Part shown: one piece after another, positions 7,213 to 15,335 of the stretch | Position numbering within the stretch: position 1 is the stretch's first letter | How the letters are laid out: each line of letters begins with the position of its first letter | Assembly: GCF_028288465.1 (NCBI RefSeq) | Contig: NZ_JAQBNR010000051.1 | Location: forward strand, 1 to 64,000 | From: Ferruginibacter sp. | GTDB taxonomy: Bacteria; Bacteroidota; Bacteroidia; Chitinophagales; Chitinophagaceae | Length of the DNA: 64,000 bases | Direction of reading: 5' to 3' | Translations under genes and position numbers: made by a program | The notes under the pieces: model-generated | What the model was told of the DNA's origin: nothing | Seen by the model: the letters and a program-made list of their open reading frames with translations, nothing else | Databases searched by the model: none

Positions 7213-9468
7213 ATGTCAGACTTCGTACAACCAATAGCGCAAAAATTAAATATAAAATTACAGCAGGTACAGGCAGTATTAACCTTACTGGAAGAGGGTT
7301 CTACCATACCGTTTATTGCCCGTTACCGGAAAGACAAAACCGGTGCGCTGGATGAAGTGCAGATACAGCAGATACAGGATGAAGCCAAATTTTTAAAAGA
7401 GTTTCATGAGCGCAAGACCTTCATTGAAAAAACCATTACCGACCAGGAAAAAATGACGGAAGCGCTGCAGGCCAAAATCAATAAGGCCACCACCATTGCA
7501 GAGTTGGAAGATATTTACCTGCCATACAAACCAAAGAGAAAAACCAAAGCGCAAACCGCCAGGGAAAATGGATTGGAACCCCTGGCTAATACATTGCTTG
7601 AACAAAAAGATATTGACTTAATTGCTACCGCCGCCACTTTCATTAATGAAAAAGTATTGGATGCCGACGCAGCCTTACAAGGTGCCCGCGACATCATCGC
7701 GGAGCAAATAAATGAAGATGCACAGGTAAGGGCGAAGCTTCGTAAACTGTTTGAAACCGAAGCCACTCTGCAAAGTAAAGTGGTAACTGATAAAGAAACA
7801 GAAGGCATTAAGTACAAAGATTATTTTGATTTTTCAGAGTTGATTTCCAAAACGCCTTCACACAGAATTTTAGCTGTGTTACGTGGCTTTCTGGAAGGCT
7901 ATTTACGCATTGCTATTTCTCCTGCTGAAGAGGCATCGCAGGAGATGATTGAAGCCATGTATATCAAAGGCATGAGTTCCAGCAGCGACCAGTTGCGAAA
8001 AGCTGTGAAAGATGCCTACCGCAGGTTATTACAGCCCAGCCTGGAAACAGAATTCAGAACAGCTTTAAAAGCCAAAGCAGATGAAGAAGCCATCAATGTA
8101 TTTGCAGAAAACCTGCGCCAGTTATTGTTAAGTTCTCCTATCGGCAGTAAAAGAATTCTCGCTATTGATCCTGGCTACAGAACAGGTTGTAAAGTGGTTT
8201 GCCTGGATGAAAAAGGAGAACTGCAAAAGACGGACCTCATCTTTCCGCATGAACACAACCGCGTTGCAGCAGAAGAGATAAAAATTAAAAATTTAGTACA
8301 ACAATACGGCATCGAAGTCTTTGCCATTGGCGATGGAACTGCCGGCCGGGAAACAGATAATTTCATCAAAAAATTAAATCTGGGGCTGCCGGTATTTTTG
8401 GTGAATGAAGATGGCGCTTCTATTTATTCAGCTTCCGAAATAGCCAGGGAAGAATTCCCCAATGAAGACATTACAGTTCGTGGTGCAGTGAGTATTGGAA
8501 GAAGATTGATGGACCCGTTGGCCGAGCTTGTAAAGCTGGATCCTAAAAGCATTGGTGTTGGACAGTACCAGCATGATGTAAATCAGTTTCGTTTAAAAGA
8601 AAGGTTAGATGCTACTGTAATAAGTTGCGTAAATAACGTCGGTGTAAATTTAAATACCGCCAGCAAACATTTACTTAGTTATGTAAGTGGTATCGGCGGA
8701 ACACTAGCCGATAATATTGTAAAATACAGAAATGAAATCGGCAAATTTACCAGCCGCAAACAATTGCTGAAAGTACCACGTTTAGGTGGCAAAGCATTTG
8801 AACAATGCGCCGGCTTTTTGCGCATCAAAGAAGGCGAAGATTTGCTGGACCAGAGTGCGGTACATCCGGAAGCCTACCCGGTGGTGGAAGCAATGGCAAA
8901 AGATTTGGGCGTGGAAGTAAAGGCACTCATCGGCAAAGAAGAATTATTAAAAAAAGTAGATGCAAAAAAATATGCCACCGAACAGATTGGCGAGCTTACC
9001 ATTAAGGATATCCTGAATGAATTAAAGAAACCGGGGCTTGACCCACGCAGCGAAGCTCAGGCTTTTGAGTTTGCCAATATTTACAGCATTGATGATGTAA
9101 AAGTGGGCATGGAAGTGCCGGGTGTAGTTACCAATATTACCCGCTTTGGGGCCTTTATTGATGTCGGCGTAAAGCAAGATGGATTGGTACACGTATCAGA
9201 AATTTCGCATACCTATATTACTGACCCCAACGAAGTGCTGAAACTGAATCAGCATGTAAAAGTGAAAGTGCTAGAAGTGGATGCAGTAAGAAAACGCATT
9301 GCGTTATCCATTAAACAAACAGAGGAAGCCCCTGCAAGAAAACAATACGGCAACAACAACTCACAAGGCCGGCAGGGAACGCCTCACACAGGAGCCGCAA
9401 AAAAGCCAATCGCCGATTTGCCACTAAACGATGCCCTTGCAGCACTTAAACAAAAATTTGGTCGTTAA
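7213..9468 (+). CDS. tex: Tex-family RNA-binding transcription accessory protein
   Basis: Cytoplasmic nucleic-acid-binding protein of about 751 residues from the ATG at 7213 (MSDFVQPIAQKL); an in-frame earlier start at 7165 would add 16 residues that are not typical of the family. Domains in order: N-terminal helical Tex domain with the hallmark GSTIPFIARYRKDKTGALDE (about 32-51), YqgF/RNase H-like domain starting at ILAIDPGYRTGCKV (about 314), helix-hairpin-helix region (NTASKHLLSYVSGIG, about 480), and a C-terminal S1 domain (GVVTNITRFGAFIDVGVKQD, about 633). Length is normal. Family members affect transcription and toxin expression in other bacteria. It follows the exonuclease gene by about 68 bp, so read-through is possible. 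REP-like hairpins follow the stop codon. Confidence 0.95.
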   Translation: MSDFVQPIAQKLNIKLQQVQAVLTLLEEGSTIPFIARYRKDKTGALDEVQIQQIQDEAKFLKEFHERKTFIEKTITDQEKMTEALQAKINKATTIAELEDIYLPYKPKRKTKAQTARENGLEPLANTLLEQKDIDLIATAATFINEKVLDADAALQGARDIIAEQINEDAQVRAKLRKLFETEATLQSKVVTDKETEGIKYKDYFDFSELISKTPSHRILAVLRGFLEGYLRIAISPAEEASQEMIEAMYIKGMSSSSDQLRKAVKDAYRRLLQPSLETEFRTALKAKADEEAINVFAENLRQLLLSSPIGSKRILAIDPGYRTGCKVVCLDEKGELQKTDLIFPHEHNRVAAEEIKIKNLVQQYGIEVFAIGDGTAGRETDNFIKKLNLGLPVFLVNEDGASIYSASEIAREEFPNEDITVRGAVSIGRRLMDPLAELVKLDPKSIGVGQYQHDVNQFRLKERLDATVISCVNNVGVNLNTASKHLLSYVSGIGGTLADNIVKYRNEIGKFTSRKQLLKVPRLGGKAFEQCAGFLRIKEGEDLLDQSAVHPEAYPVVEAMAKDLGVEVKALIGKEELLKKVDAKKYATEQIGELTIKDILNELKKPGLDPRSEAQAFEFANIYSIDDVKVGMEVPGVVTNITRFGAFIDVGVKQDGLVHVSEISHTYITDPNEVLKLNQHVKVKVLEVDAVRKRIALSIKQTEEAPARKQYGNNNSQGRQGTPHTGAAKKPIADLPLNDALAALKQKFGR

Positions 9469-9471
9469 CCC

Positions 9472-9503
9472 CGGTGGGTCACCCCAAAAAGGGTGGCTCA
9501 CCG
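9472..9503 (+). repeat. REP-like hairpin, left copy
   Basis: GGTGGGTCACCC (9473-9484), loop CAAAAA, GGGTGGCTCACC (9491-9502): a 12-bp stem when two G-U pairs are allowed. It starts right after the tex stop codon and could also end tex transcription, although no T-run follows. It matches the reverse complement of 9622-9653 at 28 of 32 positions. Confidence 0.75.
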
Positions 9504-9621
9504 TGCGGTTAGGAAAAGCTCAACGGGCGGCGGGGAAAGGCTTGCTGGGCGCCGAAATCATTAACCATATTTGGCCATGGTGACGTTTTCCTGCAATCTT
9601 TTACACGCTTTCCGTTCTCTT

Positions 9622-9653
9622 GGGTGAGTCACCCTTTTTGGGGTGCCCCACCC
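9622..9653 (-). repeat. REP-like hairpin, right copy (inverted)
   Basis: GGTGAGTCACCC-TTTTTG-GGGTGCCCCACC, an imperfect hairpin and the inverted partner of 9472-9503. The two copies enclose about 118 bp with no open frame, resembling a paired REP unit or a very small non-autonomous element. Confidence 0.72.
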
Positions 9654-9862
9654 GGCAGAACGCCGTTTTTCGGGCTTACAAATTTTGTGGAATTTTCAAT
9701 ATTTTTTTATACCCAATTCGTTAAAAAGATGTTGAAAAATAAGGTATCCCCGGCACAATACGCTGTACACAAAGGTTTCATGCGATATTAACAAATTGTG
9801 TGATTAACTTTTACCGCAGCCAATAAAAACCGGTAGTACTATTGCATTAGTTCTTGTACATC

Positions 9863-10016
9863 TTGTTCAGGTAATTAAGACAAACGAATTTGATAGGGGA
9901 ACCATGTGAAAATCATGGACTGTTGCGCAACTGTAAGTAACACTATTGATACATATTTCAACCCGGTGAGTATGCCGGTGCGAATCAGTTACAAGTCAGA
10001 TTACCAGCCTGAACAA
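9863..10016 (+). promoter_or_regulatory. Cobalamin (B12) riboswitch aptamer upstream of nrdBA
   Basis: All main parts of the B12 element are present in order. P1 stem: TTGTTCAGG (9863-9871) pairs perfectly with CCTGAACAA (10008-10016). The conserved core runs GGGGAACCATGTGAAAATC (from 9896) then ACTGTTGCGCAACTGTAA, matching the GGGAA...GTGaAAaTC...ACTGcCGCAACTGTAA pattern. A CCGGTGAGTATGCCGG arm (9963-9978) follows. The B12 box AAGTCAGATTACCAGCC is at 9993-10009. Cobalamin binding to such RNAs normally lowers expression of the downstream gene. Here that gene is a class Ia reductase, the B12-independent enzyme. Confidence 0.92.
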
Positions 10017-10017
10017 C

Positions 10018-10119
10018 CAGTGCAGCATCTTCGCAATAAAGATCACAGCACTTCAATAAACCAACTCAACACAGGGTTTACTGTCGGCCGCCGTTTTCAA
10101 TATTGCGTTTAAATAAACG
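10018..10119 (+). promoter_or_regulatory. Putative expression platform of the riboswitch
   Basis: Downstream of the aptamer is a hairpin (AGTGC at 10019-10023 with GCACT near 10048-10052, and an inner ATCTT/AAGAT stem) and a small perfect hairpin CGTTTA-AA-TAAACG (10106-10119) ending 15 bp before the nrdB ATG. No T-run follows either stem, so control at translation or RNA stability is more likely than simple termination. This part is inference. Confidence 0.4.
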
Positions 10120-10134
10120 AATAATATCACCATC

Positions 10135-11115
10135 ATGTCAGACAGTACAAACAGCAACGAATTACTTTTAAGAGAAAACAAAGAACGTTTTGTTCTGCTT
10201 CCAATCAACTATCCCAAAGTGTGGGAAATGTATAAAAAACACGAAGCCAGTTTTTGGACGGCCGAGGAAATTGATTTAAGCAGTGATCAAAAAGACTGGG
10301 ACAACCTGAATGATGGTGAGCGCCATTTTATTTCTCATATCCTGGCATTTTTTGCCGCCAGCGATGGTATTGTAAATGAAAACCTGGCGGTTAATTTTAT
10401 GAGTGAAGTACAATTGCCAGAGGCAAGGTGCTTTTACGGTTTCCAGATTATGATGGAAAATATTCACTCGGAAACCTATGCTTTATTAATTGATAATTAT
10501 ATAAAAGATCCGAAGGAAAAATTGCGCCTGTTTCACGCCATCGATACCGTACCTGCTGTAAAGAAAAAAGCAGAGTGGGCGTTGCGCTGGATTGAAAAAG
10601 GCAATTTTGCAGAGCGCCTGGTTGCATTCGCTGCCGTAGAAGGTATCTTCTTCAGTGGTAGTTTTTGCTCCATCTTCTGGATGAAGAAGAGAGGCTTGAT
10701 GCCGGGCTTAACATTCAGCAATGAGCTGATCAGCCGTGATGAAGGATTGCACTGTGAGTTTGCCTGTTTGCTGTACAGCATGCTGGAAACCAAGTTAACA
10801 AAGGACGAAGTTTTCACTATTATTGCCGATGCTGTAACGATTGAAAAAGAATTTATAACCGATGCTTTGCCTGTAGCCTTAATTGGCATGAATGCCAAAC
10901 TGATGCAGCAATATATTGAATTTGTTGCCGATCGCTGGCTGGCAGAATTGGGCTATCCCAAAATGTTCAATGCCACCAATCCTTTTGATTTTATGGAAAT
11001 GATCAGCCTGCAGGGTAAAACCAACTTCTTCGAGAAGCGGGTGGGTGATTACCAGAAAGCAGGTGTAATGGGTTCCAAAGAATCGCAGGCTTTTTCCCTC
11101 GAAGAAGACTTTTAA
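10135..11115 (+). CDS. nrdB: Class Ia ribonucleotide reductase, small (radical) subunit
   Basis: 326-residue diiron-tyrosyl radical subunit R2 that generates the radical used by NrdA to make deoxyribonucleotides. The sequence is of the eukaryote-like type: ERHFISHILAFFAASDGIVNEN (split here as two motifs), then EARCFYGFQ with the radical Tyr at position 101, and ENIHSETY with iron ligands; further ligands lie in EGIFFSGSFC and RDEGLHCEF. The C-terminus SLEEDF is the short tail that docks into R1. No ligand is missing. It is the first gene behind the cobalamin riboswitch and is followed by nrdA after about 120 bp. Confidence 0.97.
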   Translation: MSDSTNSNELLLRENKERFVLLPINYPKVWEMYKKHEASFWTAEEIDLSSDQKDWDNLNDGERHFISHILAFFAASDGIVNENLAVNFMSEVQLPEARCFYGFQIMMENIHSETYALLIDNYIKDPKEKLRLFHAIDTVPAVKKKAEWALRWIEKGNFAERLVAFAAVEGIFFSGSFCSIFWMKKRGLMPGLTFSNELISRDEGLHCEFACLLYSMLETKLTKDEVFTIIADAVTIEKEFITDALPVALIGMNAKLMQQYIEFVADRWLAELGYPKMFNATNPFDFMEMISLQGKTNFFEKRVGDYQKAGVMGSKESQAFSLEEDF

Positions 11116-11238
11116 AAAGTAATTAACATCTGTGGAAACAAAGTAAGCAGCAATTTTCAATATAATTGTTAGCTTTTCTGTCGCTAAGATTTTCAGCAAA
11201 AATTAAATTATCTACTCCATATATAAAGTTCAGACGCT

Positions 11239-13629
11239 ATGCATGTAATTAAAAGAAATGGTAAAAAAGAAACCATTAAGTTCGACAAGGTAACCGCCCG
11301 TATAGAGAAGTTATCTTACAGTTTAAGCCCACTCGTAAATGCCATTGATGTGGCTAAAAAAGTAATTGAAGGGATATACGACGGCGTTCCTACCACCGAA
11401 CTGGATAATCTTGCAGCAGAAACAGCGGCCTCACTCGCCACCAAACATCCGGATTATGCGATACTGGCTTCAAGGATTGCGGTAAGCAACTTACATAAAA
11501 ATACCATCAAATCTTTTTCTGAAACAATGAAGAAATTGTATTTGTATGTTGATAAATCAAACGGTAAAAAATCTCCTTTGCTGGCGGATGATGTATGGCA
11601 GGTGATTGAAGAGAACGCCGAAGTACTGGACAGCACCATCATTTACGACCGTGATTTCAGCTTCGATTATTTTGGATTCAAAACACTGGAAAAAGCTTAC
11701 CTGTTAAAGGTGGATGGTAAAATTGTAGAGCGTCCGCAACACATGTTTATGCGTGTGTCTGTGGGTATTCACAAGGGCGATATAGACAGTGTTATTAAAA
11801 CTTATAACCTATTAAGCGAACGCTGGTTTACACATGCTACGCCGACCTTATTCAATGCAGGCACACCGAAAGCGCAAATGAGCAGCTGCTTTTTGCTGAC
11901 TATGAAGGAAGACAGCATCGATGGTATTTATGACACGTTGAAACAGACCGCTAAAATCTCTCAAAGTGCCGGTGGCATTGGTTTAGCGATACATGATATC
12001 CGTGCAACCGGAAGTTACATCGGTGGCACCAATGGTACCAGCAATGGCATTGTACCAATGCTGAGGGTATTCAATGATACGGCACGTTATGTAGACCAGG
12101 GTGGTGGCAAACGCAAAGGCGCTTTCGCTGTTTACATTGAACCATGGCATGCGGATATATTTGCTTTTTTAGACCTGAGGAAAAATCATGGTAAAGAAGA
12201 AATGCGTGCAAGGGATTTATTTTATGCCTTGTGGATATGTGACCTGTTTATGAAAAGGGTTGAAGCCGACGGACAATGGAGCCTGTTCTGCCCCAACGAG
12301 GCACCGGGCCTGAGCGATTGCCACGGCGAAGCATTTGAAAAATTATATACGCAATACGAAGCAGAAGGAAGGGCAAGAAAAACCATCAAGGCACAGGAAC
12401 TTTGGTTTGCTATTTTAGATTCGCAAATTGAAACCGGTACGCCGTACATGTTGTATAAGGATGCTGCCAACAGCAAGAGCAACCAGCAAAACCTGGGTAC
12501 CATTAAGAGCAGTAATCTTTGCACAGAAATTATAGAATATACCAGCCCGGATGAAGTAGCGGTTTGTAATTTGGCTTCTATCGCTTTACCACGTTTTGTG
12601 ATCAACGGTACGTTTGATATGGATAAGTTGTACGAAGTGACTTACCAGGCAACACTGAACCTGAACAAGATCATCGATTATAATTATTATCCTGTAGAAG
12701 AAGCAAAGAACAGCAATATGCGTCATCGCCCGATCGGATTGGGTGTACAGGGTTTGGCCGATGCTTTTATTCTATTGCGTCTGCCTTTTGAAAGCGACCT
12801 GGCTAAGATCTTAAATAAAAATATTTTCGAAACCATCTACTTTGCAGCTATGACGGCAAGTAAAGATTTAGCGATCAAAGAAGGTGCTTACGAATCTTTC
12901 CATGGCTCTCCACTGTCAAAAGGAAAATTCCAGTTTGATCTGTGGAACGTGCAACCATCTGACCGCTGGGATTGGGAAAGTTTAAGAAAAGAAGTAGTAG
13001 AACATGGTGTAAGAAACAGTTTGCTGGTAGCACCAATGCCAACAGCGTCGACGTCACAAATATTGGGAAACAACGAATGTTTTGAACCCTACACTTCCAA
13101 TATTTATTCAAGAAGAGTTTTAAGCGGTGAGTTCATCATTGTAAACAAACATTTGCTGAAAGACCTGGTGAGCCTTGGTTTATGGAACAACGACATGAAG
13201 AACAGGATCATTGCCGCCAACGGTTCTATACAGAAAATAAATGAAATACCGGCTAACCTAAAAGAACTGTATAAAACAGTTTGGGAAATTAAGCAACGTA
13301 ACCTCATCGATATGGCAGCCGACCGCGGTGCATTCATTTGCCAGAGCCAGTCACTGAATTTATTTGTAGACAATCCAACATCTTCCAAGTTAACCTCCAT
13401 GCATTTTTATGGCTGGAAGAAAGGCTTAAAAACAGGAATGTATTACCTGCGTTCACAAGCCGCCACACAAGCTGTTCAGTTTACGATTGAAAAGCAGGGC
13501 AGCGAAGAAATGGCACCAGTAATACCGCATATCAATGCTGAAAATAAAAACAATGTAGACGATATTGAAGCTGATTTCACCGGCCAGACTTGCACCATGC
13601 AGGATGGTTGTATCAGTTGCGGATCGTAA
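11239..13629 (+). CDS. nrdA: Class Ia ribonucleotide reductase, large (catalytic) subunit
   Basis: 796-residue R1 subunit. Residues 1-90 are an ATP-cone (VIKRNGKKETIKFDKVTARI), the allosteric activity site. The catalytic barrel contains NAGTPKAQMSSCFLL (redox Cys), NLCTEI near 427-432 (active-site Asn, Cys, Glu), VCNLASIAL (second redox Cys) and PMPTASTSQILGNNECFEP. The C-terminal radical-transfer pair of tyrosines is in MYYLRSQAA, and the flexible tail ends in CISCGS with the CxxC pair used for re-reduction. Closest in style to eukaryotic R1. Co-transcribed with nrdB and ended by the hairpin at 13652. Confidence 0.97.
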   Translation: MHVIKRNGKKETIKFDKVTARIEKLSYSLSPLVNAIDVAKKVIEGIYDGVPTTELDNLAAETAASLATKHPDYAILASRIAVSNLHKNTIKSFSETMKKLYLYVDKSNGKKSPLLADDVWQVIEENAEVLDSTIIYDRDFSFDYFGFKTLEKAYLLKVDGKIVERPQHMFMRVSVGIHKGDIDSVIKTYNLLSERWFTHATPTLFNAGTPKAQMSSCFLLTMKEDSIDGIYDTLKQTAKISQSAGGIGLAIHDIRATGSYIGGTNGTSNGIVPMLRVFNDTARYVDQGGGKRKGAFAVYIEPWHADIFAFLDLRKNHGKEEMRARDLFYALWICDLFMKRVEADGQWSLFCPNEAPGLSDCHGEAFEKLYTQYEAEGRARKTIKAQELWFAILDSQIETGTPYMLYKDAANSKSNQQNLGTIKSSNLCTEIIEYTSPDEVAVCNLASIALPRFVINGTFDMDKLYEVTYQATLNLNKIIDYNYYPVEEAKNSNMRHRPIGLGVQGLADAFILLRLPFESDLAKILNKNIFETIYFAAMTASKDLAIKEGAYESFHGSPLSKGKFQFDLWNVQPSDRWDWESLRKEVVEHGVRNSLLVAPMPTASTSQILGNNECFEPYTSNIYSRRVLSGEFIIVNKHLLKDLVSLGLWNNDMKNRIIAANGSIQKINEIPANLKELYKTVWEIKQRNLIDMAADRGAFICQSQSLNLFVDNPTSSKLTSMHFYGWKKGLKTGMYYLRSQAATQAVQFTIEKQGSEEMAPVIPHINAENKNNVDDIEADFTGQTCTMQDGCISCGS

Positions 13630-13651
13630 TTAACAAATAAAATAAATGAGG

Positions 13652-13681
13652 AACGCAGGTAATTTTTTACCTGCGTTTTTT
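13652..13681 (+). terminator. Intrinsic terminator after nrdA
   Basis: AACGCAGGTAA, short T-rich loop, TTACCTGCGTT followed by a T-run. It lies 23 bp after the nrdA stop codon and ends the nrdBA transcript. Confidence 0.9.
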
Positions 13682-13803
13682 AATCTCAACATATTCATGC
13701 GATAGGTTCTTTTTACTGTTGCATCGATGAAGCATATGTATGTTCATTGACGCAATTTAAAGGATTAGGTTGCGTCAATAAACGAGTTATATGCCATTTT
13801 AAG

Positions 13804-14346
13804 ATGCGACTTCAAATAAACCTGTTACTCTTTTTATTTCTTTATTGTTTGACAGTATTTGGACAAAGCAATAAAAGCAATGACCATTGGTTATCCTTTG
13901 TTGACACGACAAAAAACAAATGCGGTTATTTAAATCAAAATGGCGACACGATAATTCGAGCTGACAATTACAGCTTTTGTTTTACCGACACTTTCAAAAC
14001 TTTCGCAATAGTAGCGGACAAGACCTTTGGCTTTATTGCAATCGACAAGAAACAAAACATTTTATACAAGGTGTTTCCGTTTGACAACGGGCCAGATTAT
14101 GCTGCTGACGGGCTTTTTAGAATTATAATGAATAACAAGATTGGCTATGCTGACGAAGCGACTGGAAAAGTTATTATCAAACCTCAATTTGAATGCGCTT
14201 TTCCATTTGAAAATGGTATTGCAAAAGTTGGCTTAAACTGTACGAAACATTCAGACGGCGAACATTCTTATTGGACGAGTGAGAGCTGGTTTTACATTGA
14301 CAAAAAAGGAAGGAAAATAAAAGCCCCAAAAACAGTAAGTGACTAA
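13804..14346 (+). CDS. Secreted WG-repeat (KWG) protein
   Basis: About 180 residues from the ATG at 13804, which begins a clear signal peptide (MRLQINLLLFLFLYCLTVFG, cleavage before QSNKSND). An earlier in-frame start at 13747 would place 19 residues in front of the signal peptide and is less likely. The mature part shows WG-type repeats, each a beta-rich unit around G-(Y/F)-(I/L)-(D/N)-x-x-G: GYLNQNGDTII, GFIAIDKKQNIL, GYADEATGKVIIKPQF, FYIDKKGRKI. Such repeats are usually binding scaffolds; no enzymatic motif is seen. The gene is AT-richer than nrdA and begins the orphan cluster. Confidence 0.75.
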   Translation: MRLQINLLLFLFLYCLTVFGQSNKSNDHWLSFVDTTKNKCGYLNQNGDTIIRADNYSFCFTDTFKTFAIVADKTFGFIAIDKKQNILYKVFPFDNGPDYAADGLFRIIMNNKIGYADEATGKVIIKPQFECAFPFENGIAKVGLNCTKHSDGEHSYWTSESWFYIDKKGRKIKAPKTVSD

Positions 14347-14491
14347 GCTGACGGCATATGACATTCACTTTTACGCAAGAGTGCCCGACCCGCTAACAAT
14401 GAGCTTTTAATTATACATTTGATTTCGGTTACGAGCAGACGAAAATATATTTCCCGGTCTGCATAAATGCGTGTCCGTTATGTTCCATTTT

Positions 14492-15136
14492 ATGAGAAAC
14501 CTAATAACTCTGTTTTCCATCTTCATTTTCACACACTCTTATGCTCAGGTAACGTTTGACAAAACAGTAGAACAACAATATCAAGATGCATATAACAAAT
14601 TACCCGCTTGGTTACAACAGAAAGCAATTGAAGCTTATAAGGACACAAGTTTTCACGGAGGCTTAGTTGTTTTAACGGAACATAAAATTGACACACTAAA
14701 TAAAGATGAGGTTGCTAATAGCTACAGTTATAAAAATGATGAAGAAAAGCAATATGACTTATCATTTTGTGGTGGACAAATTAACTCTGACACTTTAACA
14801 ATTGGAGTAGGGACACAATTTTTTAGTCAATCTATTCAACACAAAATTTTTAAAAATTTGGCGACAACAATTTTCAATGAATATCGCGATAATGGAACTC
14901 CATTCAGAACAGAACTCACAAACGACAAGACAAATGATTTAACAATTCCAGCAGAGACAATAAGAATTGTTTTAAGTGCAGATAAATTCACAACGGACGA
15001 AACTATTTTTGGATATGCTGAAATAACGACAAAGGCTTTTTATGAGGATGCTGATTCATTCAAAAACGGTTACATCAAGAAGCGGTTACATTATAAATAT
15101 TTTTTTAAATTCAAACCAACAAAAAACGGCATATAA
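14492..15136 (+). CDS. Secreted protein of unknown function
   Basis: About 214 residues from ATG 14492, which starts a signal peptide (MRNLITLFSIFIFTHSYAQ). In-frame GTG and ATG codons at 14471 and 14480 would extend the N-terminus, but the signal peptide fits the later start. The mature protein is charged and soluble, with no internal transmembrane segment and only one Cys (in DLSFCGGQ). I do not recognise a family. Codon use is AT-rich like its two neighbours. Its 5' flank GTTATGTTCCATTTT resembles that of the WG-repeat gene (GTTATATGCCATTTT). Confidence 0.65.
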   Translation: MRNLITLFSIFIFTHSYAQVTFDKTVEQQYQDAYNKLPAWLQQKAIEAYKDTSFHGGLVVLTEHKIDTLNKDEVANSYSYKNDEEKQYDLSFCGGQINSDTLTIGVGTQFFSQSIQHKIFKNLATTIFNEYRDNGTPFRTELTNDKTNDLTIPAETIRIVLSADKFTTDETIFGYAEITTKAFYEDADSFKNGYIKKRLHYKYFFKFKPTKNGI

Positions 15137-15335
15137 CAAAAATATTTGCAATAGCAGGGTGCAACGGAACGCAATTCAGCAGTAGTAATTATATTCATCA
15201 TTTGTTATCGGCTGACATTTCTCTGTTGAACATTTGTAGTTAACGTGGGCAAAAGAAAATAAATCAGCTTTGGCGTCGGCTGATGGAACACACAAGCCCT
15301 GCCATCGCAAATACTTACCGTTAGCAGAACTTATT

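Larger units (their letters stand above)
9469..10134. other. Long intergenic region: REP-like pair plus nrd leader
   Basis: About 665 bp between tex and nrdB. The first part (9472-9653) contains two inverted GC-rich hairpins, the second part (9863-10016) a cobalamin riboswitch, and the final 120 bp the expression platform. A short open frame at 9906-10112 lies inside the riboswitch and is not coding. Confidence 0.7.

Noticed and set aside
9906..10112. Plus-strand frame of 68 codons before nrdB
   Set aside because: It lies wholly within the cobalamin riboswitch and expression platform; codon pattern is that of structured RNA.
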